DNA from: Paragordius varius | Lineage: Eukaryota; Nematomorpha | Direction: 5' to 3' | Assembly (NCBI GenBank): GCA_964247055.1 | Contig: OZ176052.1 | Coordinates: 8,866,001-8,930,000 of the forward strand | DNA length: 64,000 nucleotides | Part shown: positions 36,101 to 58,196 of the stretch, one piece after another | Numbering within the stretch: the first letter of the stretch is position 1 | Layout: each line of letters starts with the position of its first letter | Translations under genes and position numbers: made by a program | The notes under the pieces: model-generated | Databases searched by the model: none | Told to the model about the DNA's origin: nothing | What the model saw: only the letters and a program-made list of their open reading frames with translations

Positions 36101-38505
36101 GCATTATGTCATCAAATAAACTACAGCTGAGTTTTACTTTTGACCCTAAAAACAAAAAACTAATATATTTTTCTTTTCTAATTTTACTTAAAATCCTCTT
36201 TTATTTACTACAAATTATCTAATTTTTTATTCAAAACTCTTTAATATTTGAAATTTATTGCAACATTCCTTAGGCCGACATAAAATTACCCGGTATCCCA
36301 GTTTCATTAGTTCAGGAAGCGCTTGAAAAAGCACGCTTGGCAAATAATAAAATTCTAAAAATTATGAATTGTACACTAGCTCAGCCAACCGATAAAAAGG
36401 AGAAAGATAATAAACCTGTAACGGAAAAACTTATTATTCCACTCACTAAACGAGCCAAATTTATGGGTTATGGTGGATATAATATCAAAAAAATTCAAAA
36501 TGATACAGGTAAATTTTTACATAATCTGTAAATACTGTAATTTTGATATGTTTTATATTTTGTGTTACGTCTGCATAGATGGTATAAAGATTGATTTAGT
36601 TCATTTTTGTGACCGTTCGCTATTATTCCAAATCTTTTGATATATAATAGTTTTGTTGATTTTGATGGGTATATGTTTATAAGGATTTCTCTTGAAAACC
36701 GTCAATCTCTGGGGTTTTATTATTTAGTATATATGCATGGACGCATTCGATTTCTGCTTGCTAACATTGTATTTGGTTCTGATTTATGAGAATATTTTAT
36801 AGTTGTTCCATATTTAATTTTTTTTCCTTTCAAAGATTTTTTCCACCTTGTAAAAGTTGGAACTTTTTAGCAGACATTAACAGAAGATATGGCAAAAATA
36901 CACCAATAAAATTTTGATCTTTTTTCTGTACTCGAAAATCCATTAAAAGAGTGGTAGAAACCATAATTTTTTATGATGCATCACAGTTGTAAATCAAGGA
37001 CCCATAGATATACACTATATATATGTTATGAATAGAAAATAATAAATTAAAAAACATTTCTAGTCAAACTAATAGATATTATTATTAACATCATACGTCA
37101 TCATAAATTTTTTGAAAAACGATTATCAAAAAAAGATTAATTTAATTAACATTAATTTAAAAGTTTAAACATGTTTTTGGTTTTAAATATTTTCTAAATT
37201 ACGATAATATTTAATATTTTTTTTATAAAAAAATAAATGTCGAAAAAAATCGACCATGTTTTTACAAATTAATTTTTATATTGACATCTTCTGCTTTATA
37301 AATTGTACCATTCATTTTCTTTTTTCATGGAATAATCAATATTTTTAATTCTTAGTTTTATTAATAATATCATTTGCTTATTACACTATGCATAGGCATT
37401 CAAATTACACCCTTTGATGAAACGACATACAATTTATTTGCCCCAAATCAAACGGTAATGAATGAAGCTAAAGAAAAAATCCGTGAATTAATGGATTCGT
37501 CTGAAAAAAGTGGTGGGGGACCACCCACCCCTGAAACCTTGTTTGAATTTGGTGATGTTTTAACCGCTAAAATTGTTGAGATTAGAGATATTGGCCTTAT
37601 GGTATTGTTACATCCCACACTTCAACCAACTTTGCTACATAATTCACAACTTGATACGCGAAAGGTAGCTTTGTGTTTATTGATTATTTATTTGAAAAAT
37701 GATTTTTTTTTCGTTTTTATCATGAATTTAAAACTGCAATTTTGTTGCTTTGAAAATGAAATGTTTTTACACTGTTTGCAACTGCTTAATAAATTAGTAG
37801 GATGTTATTTTTAATGTGTAAAATTTGTGACAATTGTGGAAAAAATACACGAGTCTATATCCAAATCATGACCCCATTTTTTAAAAAATATTAATTAAAA
37901 TTTAATTTTATATAATAATTTATAATACATGGAGGATATTACAGAGGTGTGGTTCACTGTATATACAAATATTTTTAGCTTTGTTTAAGCGCATAATTAA
38001 TTGCATTCTATCTGATGTTAAAAATCTATTTAGACCAGGGGTGTTCAAATGCAGCCCCTCAAAATTTTTCTGCCGGGATAAATACAAAATTTTGCGGAAT
38101 CTAAGACCAAATTATTTTCTTAACCAAATCCTTGATAAATCGTTCAGAACTTTGGCAAGAACTAGCAAAAATGTTAAAATAAATAGTTGTTACAGTCGTA
38201 GATCGAAAATCTAATAAAATATTTGTTATTGCTCATATATTTTCCAAATGCCGCCCTCCGAATTTTTTGATCTATGCGAAGCCATTTCAATTGGACACCC
38301 CTGATTTAGACAAAATTTTGAATAAATATCTTATTTTTCTTTTCTTTAGATCAAACATGCAAGCGTGCTCGGTTATGAAATTGGTCAAGAAATTTTAGTC
38401 AAATATTTTGGTCGAGACCCGGTCACCGGAAACATTCGATTATCAAGGAAAGTTTTAACTAATGTCACACCTAATGTTAACAAATCTATTTCTTCCAAAC
38501 AATAA
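30150..38505 (+). CDS. PNPT1: Mitochondrial polyribonucleotide nucleotidyltransferase (PNPase)
   Basis: Seventeen exons: 30150-30208, 30238-30295, 30320-30397, 30422-30577, 30602-30665, 30916-31077, 32439-32698, 33104-33218, 33450-33546, 34129-34231, 34350-34420, 34453-34489, 34987-35143, 35505-35788, 36274-36508, 37396-37664, 38350-38505; 786 codons against 783 in human. The start [20 protein letters not shown] is basic, without acidic residues, as in a mitochondrial presequence. Domains in order: RNase PH 1 ([20 protein letters not shown]), all-alpha linker ([11 protein letters not shown]), RNase PH 2 ([42 protein letters not shown] with the catalytic aspartates), KH ([14 protein letters not shown]) and S1 (LEFGDV-like [18 protein letters not shown]). 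It degrades RNA phosphorolytically in mitochondria. Introns 1-4 are 29, 24, 24 and 24 nt; intron 11 is 32 nt. An N/Q-rich insert interrupts PH 2 after AIGLITDY. Confidence 0.96.
30209..30601 (+). other. Cluster of four micro-introns (29, 24, 24, 24 nt) in PNPT1
   Basis: Introns at 30209-30237, 30296-30319, 30398-30421 and 30578-30601. All begin GT and end AG; the last three end in TTTAG. Each 24-mer is a multiple of three but carries an in-frame stop (TAA or TAG), and the flanking exons join to sequence colinear with human PNPase (for example [15 protein letters not shown] and [16 protein letters not shown]). They are therefore real introns, not insertions. The later intron at 34421-34452 is 32 nt. 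Confidence 0.88.
31078..32438 (+). other. PNPT1 intron 6 (1.36 kb) with a duplicated exon-end segment
   Basis: The segment 31055-31104, which spans the end of exon 6 and its donor (GGGAACAAAGTAGGTTTGTT), is repeated in diverged form at about 31175-31222 (GGGAACAAAATAGGTTTGTT). A small hairpin, GTCGGCA...TGCCGAC, lies near 31703-31739. The rest is featureless AT-rich sequence. Confidence 0.55.
38036..38303. mobile_element. Non-autonomous hAT element (MITE) in the last PNPT1 intron
   Basis: Ends CAGGGGTGTTCAA and TTGGACACCCCTG are imperfect inverted repeats with the hAT-like CAGGGGTG start. It is flanked by a perfect 8-bp target duplication ATTTAGAC (38028-38035 and 38304-38311). Total length 268 bp with no transposase. 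The exact duplication indicates that the insertion boundaries are intact. Confidence 0.9.
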
Positions 38506-38543
38506 CATTATTATAGATAAAGAAAAGTGCATTTTGGTTTAAT

Positions 38544-38549
38544 AATAAA
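38544..38549 (+). terminator. Probable PNPT1 polyadenylation signal
   Basis: AATAAA 38 bases after the PNPT1 stop codon, in the 112-bp gap before the convergent KANSL2 stop. Confidence 0.5.
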
Positions 38550-38616
38550 ATGGTGTATTCTATAATAAATTATAAAAATTTACTTAACCAAAAAAAGGAA
38601 CATTCAAATGTTATAA

Positions 38617-38622
38617 TTTATT
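38617..38622 (-). terminator. AATAAA overlapping the KANSL2 stop codon
   Basis: The minus strand reads AAAATAAATT; the TAA stop at 38620-38618 is embedded in an AATAAA hexamer. No other clear AATAAA was seen in the next 60 bases, so it may be the polyadenylation signal, giving a very short 3' UTR. Confidence 0.35.
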
Positions 38623-41600
38623 TTATGATATCGGTAAAATGAATTGGACAAGAATCCAAATATGGTATAATGTTAAGACATGGGTATGTACAAGTGTTTT
38701 CTTTTGCTGTTAAGAACTCTAGTTGTGTAATGTCAGATTTTTCAAGATTTCGATCTTTGGAAGTGATTGTATCCATAAATTTTTTATTAACGTCATTAGT
38801 GATGATACTATTACATGGAATAAATAGTTTTTGTTTAACGTCACAAATTATGTGCCGTTTGCAATAAGGGGAAAATGGTAAAGCCAAGTCCGAGCAAAAT
38901 TCATAATTTTGATACTTTTCTGAATGAGATCGAATGAAAGATGGATCAGGGGTAAGTTGTGTTGTATCCGCAGAAACGGATGTATTGACAAGGCCACCTA
39001 ATTTTTTACATGAAAATAAACGAATAATTTAAGATTGGATTATATATGAGAGACTTGCGCGTACAATTTTATTTGCATAAGGAATAGAATTTTAGAAAAC
39101 AAACAATATTTTATTAAATAGTATCTCACAGTGTGCAACAAATTTACTCAAGATATCATACCTAGCTTAATATAACCCTTGTGACATATACATCTCAAAA
39201 ATATAAGGATAAAAAAAATTGTCAATGTAGAAAATTTTTTTTTCACTTTTTCCATATATGGATATATTCGGAAAAAATCAATTTATTTGCATAATACCTG
39301 ATCAAAAATTATAAAACTTATATATAATATAAATAATATTAAATAAATATTATTTGCAAATTTTGGCTCAATATGAATGGATAGATTTAAAATAAACGTC
39401 AATTTATTAAATCCAACTAAATTTAGCCCTTTATATTAGTAACATAAAAAATACTTGATGAAAATCAATATAATATGCGCCAAAATTTAAGTTTAACTTT
39501 ATATGTTAATATAAATATTACTTATATATAATAAAAATTAGGTTTTAACTAAGTTAAAAATTTTTGAAATTTTTTATTTTACTAAAATAAAATTAAATTT
39601 TTTTAATATCAACTGTAATATAATCATGTCTGGTGATTATAAATATAACCATATGGATTTTTTTACCTGGATTTTTGAATTGTAGATGATATTGACTGTT
39701 GCTTTACCCTGATATGATGGTATATTTTATAATAATTATAGATAATATATTTGGAATTTAGATATAACATTGAAAAACCAATGTAATCCATTGTGAAAAT
39801 CATATTTTAAAGACAAACTTGCTAATCACAAGCAAACATCCACCAGAAAATTATATTTTGATACATTATGTTCATTGTGTAATAAATTAATATATTTAAT
39901 TTTTTTAATATAAAATTGTTTACATGTTTTTATACGAATGTGGGCAAGGTCCATCCAAAGATTTCTATTAGTTTTAATGTTGAGTTCTGCCAAAGAATTG
40001 GTTTCTCTTAGATTATCCATTCTAATGTAAATAATTCCTCCATAGATTGCTTTTTTTGTTATGTTGAGTTATGCCAGTATTCAGGCACATAATTATTTTA
40101 GGTTCATTTAGAAATGTAAAATTTAAAAAAATCTTCTGAATACGGCCAGTTTTTTCTTGAATGATTTTTCAAAATACGGTTTATGGCAAAAGAAAGTGTT
40201 AACGAAGTATACATCAGTTTTACCAAAACTTGGGCTCTAAAAGCTTATTTATGGCCCTGAATTATCAATTAAATTTTATGTCATACTTATTTTTAATATA
40301 AATGTCTGCAAGTTTTTATAGTTATAGTATGTTGCACGGTTCATGAGACAAGATTTTGCAGCCCTTTTAATTTTTTTTTGAATACCATTTCTTCAAATTC
40401 TTATATTTAAATCTTTTAAAAGGTGTTGATAATCATTTTATAAACTATTTTAATCGGGTATTTCATGATTAATATTTTGGCAAAAAGACTTTCTCAATAT
40501 CAAGAACTTTTTCAACGAGTTGAATTTCATATACCCGAAGTAGGATAGGTTGTTTGCGATGGCTTAAGAAGCGCATGATCTAAGAGAAATCAATTCTTTG
40601 GCAGAACTCAACATTAAAACTAATAGAAATCTTTGGATGGACCTTGCCCACATTCGTATAAAAACAAGTAAACAATTTTATATTAAAAAAATTAAATATA
40701 TTAATTTATTACACAATGAACATAATGTATCAAAATATAATTTTCTGGTGGATGTTTGCTTGTGATTAGCAAGTTTGTCTTTAAAATATTATTTTCACAA
40801 TGGATTACATTGGTTTTTCATTGTTATATCTAAATTCCAAATATATTTATCTATAATTATTATAAAATATACCATCATATCAGGGTAAAGCAACAGTCAA
40901 TATCATCTACAATTCAAAAATCCAGGTAAAAAAATCCATATGGTTATATTTATAATCACCAGACATGATTATATTACAGTTGATATTAAAAAAATTTAAT
41001 TTTATTTTAGTAAAATAAAAAATTTCAAAAATTTTTAACTTAGTTAAAACCTAATTTTTATTATATATAAGTAATATTTACATTAACATATAAAGTTAAA
41101 CTTAAATTTTGGCGCATATTATATTGATTTTCATCAAGTATTTTTTATGTTACTAATATAAAGGGCTGAATTTAGTTGGATTTAATAAATTGACGTTTAT
41201 TTTGAATCTATCCATTCATATTGAGCCAAAATTTGCAAATAATATTTATTTAATATTATTTATATTATATATAAGTTTTATAATTTTTGATCAAGTATTA
41301 AGCAAATAAATTGATTTTTTCCGAATATATCCATATATGGTAAAAGTGAAAAAAAAATTTTCTACATTGATAATTTTTTTTATCCTTATATTTTTAGGAT
41401 GTCTATGTCACAACGGTCATATTAAGCTTAATATAATATCCTGAGAAAATAAATACCCCCAATTTTGCACACTGTGTCTTACGAATTTATATAAATTAAA
41501 GTTGTTTTGAGGCCTATTTGTATGAAACAACCGTGTATACAAATTTGCTAAGATATATAAATAAAATCATAGTTATAAAAATTATGTGTTGTAATATACC

Positions 41601-42316
41601 ATAACTTTTGGTTCGCTTCTTTATTTTCGACGACCTTTTAGATTTAATAGTAGCAGTGCCATCTCTGTTTTGAATTTCATTAGTTAACAAATTTCTAACA
41701 AATTGACACCGCGTGCTTTTAATAGAATTGCCGACAGTTAGTGTGGAAGATGAGAGGTTAAGGGAATGAGTTTGAAATAAAAAATTATTATATTTTTTCC
41801 GAAAATATTTTTGGTTATTTGAAAAAAGATTAGAGAACTGCCAACGACGTAACCGAGATCTCATTATAAAATCGCCAACTTTCCCGGATGGACGATGGTA
41901 TTTTCTATACTTTTTGGGTATGGTTTGTTCATCCGGTAAATCTTAATGAATAAAAAATATATATTTATAAAGAGGTCGTTTAATCAATAAATACTATTGT
42001 ATGACAAAAACTTAAGTAATATTTCTACACATTACTTATTAAATCTGGCTTACATATGATTTGCAAAATATATTTCTATCGCATCTCATGCCGCCCCTTG
42101 TTTAAATAATAAACATATATTGAGACAATAGTTATGGGAATATAAATAAAACATACTTTCCGTTTGTTTTTTCATTACCAAATAGCTTGCATGATAATCT
42201 TGTTTTAAAGAATTCATTTCGTTAATGTATTCAGTTCTAAGTTGTTCCATCTTTTCAAGCAAAAGCGATGAAGCTTCTTCTGCAGTAACAATTAAGCGAT
42301 CCGCCGATAGAGACAT
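38618..42316 (-). CDS. KANSL2: KANSL2-like NSL-complex subunit, short form
   Basis: Exons (minus): 42316-42157, 41941-41600, 40004-39924, 38997-38618; 320 codons. Exon 1 reads MSLSADRLIVTAEEASSLLLEKMEQLRTEYINEM in two adjacent pieces and matches the human KANSL2 segment [25 protein letters not shown]. Exon 4 holds the C-terminal zf-C3Hc3H: FCSDLALPFSPYCKRHIICD, QKLFIPC, CLNIIPYLDSCPIHF. Its first Cys is a TGT codon split T|GT between exons 3 and 4. KANSL2 belongs to the MOF/NSL histone H4 acetyltransferase complex. The N-terminal C3Hc3H finger and about 150 residues of the human protein are missing: the start lies 57 bp from the divergent SC5D start, leaving no room upstream. Exon 3 sits near the inner end of one arm of a large inverted duplication; its acceptor is the least certain boundary. 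Confidence 0.82.
39122..40015 (-). repeat. Left arm of a 2.35-kb palindrome in KANSL2
   Basis: Reverse-complement copy of 40583-41478. By eye about a dozen single-base differences or small indels over roughly 800 bases, with more divergence in the outermost 60 or so. This arm contains functional exon 3 of KANSL2 (39924-40004) and most of intron 3. Shared landmarks include TGGATGGACCTTGCCCACAT on the minus strand and CACCAGACATGATTATATTA. Confidence 0.93.
40583..41478 (+). repeat. Right arm of the KANSL2 palindrome (inverted copy of exon 3 and intron 3)
   Basis: Inverted copy of the left arm, lying in KANSL2 intron 2, separated from it by about 567 bp of spacer. It carries a plus-strand copy of exon 3 reading EINSLAELNIKTNRN and then LWMDLAHIRIKT, with its GTAAAC donor preserved but AAGTAAAC in place of ATGTAAAC at the boundary. 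Antisense to the gene, so it cannot serve as a KANSL2 exon. Confidence 0.93.
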
Positions 42317-42373
42317 TTAAATTCAAATAAAATATTTATTCATGCATTGAGCACATGTTCAAAAATATGTGAT
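42317..42373. promoter_or_regulatory. 57-bp divergent start region between KANSL2 and SC5D
   Basis: The KANSL2 ATG (minus) is at 42316 and the SC5D ATG homologous to the human start (plus) at 42374. An additional in-frame SC5D ATG at 42347 would narrow the gap to 30 bp. AT-rich, with no unmistakable promoter motif; a shared bidirectional promoter or overlapping 5' ends is inferred. Confidence 0.55.
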
Positions 42374-43884
42374 ATGGATTTGGTCCTTAATATTTGTGAT
42401 AACTACTTTTTGACCCCTTATATATATCCACCAAATTTTTTACCTCACAATATATGGAGACAAATTATATCACTAACATTTGTAGTCAATTTGGGCGCAA
42501 TTCTATTATATATATCTACTGCAACTATAAGCTACTTTTTTATTTTTGATAAATCACTGATGAAACATCCATTGTTTCTTAAGGTATATACAGTTTTTAT
42601 TACAGAATCAAGTTTATCTTGAAATATCATATGCTCTTGGGTCAATACCTTTTATGAGCATGCCTACGATCGTAATATTTTTGTTGGAAGTCCGTGGTTA
42701 CAGCAAATTGTATGATGACTTTAGCGAATCTCAATTTGGTAAATTTTAAGTGTGTAATAAATTTTAAGGTTACTTTAGTATAGTGTTTGAAACAGTTACA
42801 TTTATCTTATTTACGGATTGTTTTATATATTGGATACATCGATGGCTCCACATACCTTGGATCTATCGACGCTTTCATAAACAACATCATTTGTATAAAA
42901 TTACGACACCGTTTGCAAGTCATGCATTTCATCCCCTTGATGGATTTTCTCAAAGCTTACCTTATCACATTTACCCATTTTTGTTTCCGCTAAATAAACT
43001 TACATATTTGGGTTTGTTTGTGGCCGTAAACATTTGGACAATTAGTATTCATGATGGGGCTTACGGGGTCCCCACTTGGCTTAAACCGTTTGTTAATGGA
43101 TCGGCTCATCACACTGATCATCACATGTATTACCGCTATAACTATGGGCAATTCTTTACGCTCTGGGATAGGTTAATTTTTATTTCAATCCTTTTTTTGC
43201 ACGTTCGTTCGAAAGAAATAGTTTTTAATATGTAAATATAATTTTTAATTTTTTTCAATAATACAATTGTTTTATAAAAAAACAATATTTTGAGTTCAGT
43301 CATTCCTTGTTGTGGCTTTTTCCAGGGTGACTCATTTTTATTTCTGTTTGGAAAAATTGTCTTTTTTAAACAATTCTATAAACCTGCATAAAAGCACACA
43401 ACTAATTCTATTTTCATTGAAATTAAATGAGTTAATTAACGCTTTTTAAGCCATTTTTATCGATGTTTAAAAAAAATTATGCGGATTATCTTTTGAAAAA
43501 AATATTTTCATTATGCCGACTAATGTTTTAGTGATTATCTCAATTTAATAATATTCTTTTCAAAAAAATTTCGAGGTTTTCTAACTTGTATAAAAAGCGT
43601 TTTCCTATATTTTTTATAACAGAATTGGTGGATCATTTCGGACCCCGACATCATTTTTAGGTAATGGACCAGCTGATTATGTAAAGCGCCAAATGGAAAA
43701 AGCATTATCTTTGGATAAAAATACTGAAAAATTGCAAGATTCAACGCATGAAACAAATAGTATTTTGTTAAATGGACATTCACATCATACGAACGAACAA
43801 AATGGTTCTCTAGGTTTAAGAGCGCGTAAACATGTATTAGAAAACAATGGATTTATTCATTTCAAAACTCGAGTCGAAAATTAA
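42374..43884 (+). CDS. SC5D: Lathosterol oxidase (sterol C5-desaturase)
   Basis: Exons 42374-42583, 42606-42738, 42769-43171, 43623-43884; 335 codons. The start [19 protein letters not shown] matches human MDLVLRVADYYFFTPYVYP, which favours 42374 over the in-frame ATG 27 bases upstream. Membrane-bound fatty-acid-hydroxylase fold with di-iron histidine motifs HRWLH, HKQHH and HHTDHH, plus [11 protein letters not shown] and [17 protein letters not shown] across intron 3. Hydrophobic segments lie at about residues 35-55 and 85-105. It introduces the C5-C6 double bond in sterol synthesis (lathosterol to 7-dehydrocholesterol) in the ER. Introns 1 and 2 are 22 and 30 nt. The tail is S/H/N-rich and unlike the human tail. 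Presence of the gene suggests sterol modification, not necessarily full de novo synthesis. Confidence 0.95.
42584..42605 (+). other. 22-nt intron in SC5D
   Basis: Starts GTATATACAG and ends TTACAG. Removing it joins HPLFLK to [11 protein letters not shown], colinear with HPQFLKNQVRREI in human SC5D; leaving it in shifts the frame. The next intron (42739-42768, 30 nt) has an in-frame stop and joins ESQFG to YFSIVFETV. Confidence 0.85.
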
Positions 43885-44167
43885 ATATTGCAATACATTT
43901 TTTTAAAAACGGTGTAGTATAGCTAATCCATTGCTTTGCAAATCTTATGCAATATGATGTAGTTATTTAATATTTTGTTTTATAGCTTAGTGTATTTTTA
44001 ACCAATATTGCTCAGTTTTTCTTATTTGACCATTTCTACATTATTCAATCAATTGTGCAACTTCTATATAAATTAATTTTCAGTGTAAAATATATTTTAA
44101 CTGTAATTTTGTATTCACGCAAACTTAAATTGTATAACAAACAAACTTTTTGGACACGTAGAAATGC

Positions 44168-44173
44168 AATAAA
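44168..44173 (+). terminator. Probable SC5D polyadenylation signal
   Basis: AATAAA about 285 bases after the SC5D stop. The 3' ends of SC5D and the convergent PITX gene (stop at 44643) lie within about 760 bp. Confidence 0.4.
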
Positions 44174-44609
44174 ACATGGTTTTATAATCAAAAACATTTT
44201 TTTGTAATTTTATGCTAACATTTTTTTCTTTATAAAAAGTGATATCATTTTTATGTTAAAAGCCAAAACCTTTGCATTTATCCATTTAATAATTATTTTG
44301 GCTCATTTCATTGTTAAATTTTATCTTTGTCCTATTTATATATATATTTTATACATCCAAATCTATGATGTATCTTAGTGCCAATGTGTATCATGTGCAT
44401 CATTTTTAACGTAAATTATGAAAGTTATATAAACTTTATATCTATTTACTCAAATATGACATTGAATTAGTTTTATCTTTTTGAGATGAGTGGTTTACAA
44501 TCATCAGATGTATAGATGCTTTGCCAAAAATGCCAAGTTGGATCAAGTAAAAATATGGAATATTGTATGGAAATATAATTTATTTAGCATTTTAACAACA
44601 ATAGTGCAG

Positions 44610-44615
44610 TTTATT
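44610..44615 (-). terminator. Probable PITX polyadenylation signal
   Basis: AATAAA on the minus strand about 28 bases after the PITX stop codon. Confidence 0.45.
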
Positions 44616-44642
44616 TTAATAATATAATAAAATTGCATTAGT

Positions 44643-58196
<13,554 letters not shown>

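Noticed and set aside
40583-40700. Plus-strand copy of KANSL2 exon 3 in the right palindrome arm as a separate gene or alternative exon
   Set aside because: It is antisense to KANSL2 and has stops just upstream in its own frame (EFHIPEVG followed by a stop). It is best explained as passive inclusion in the inverted duplication.
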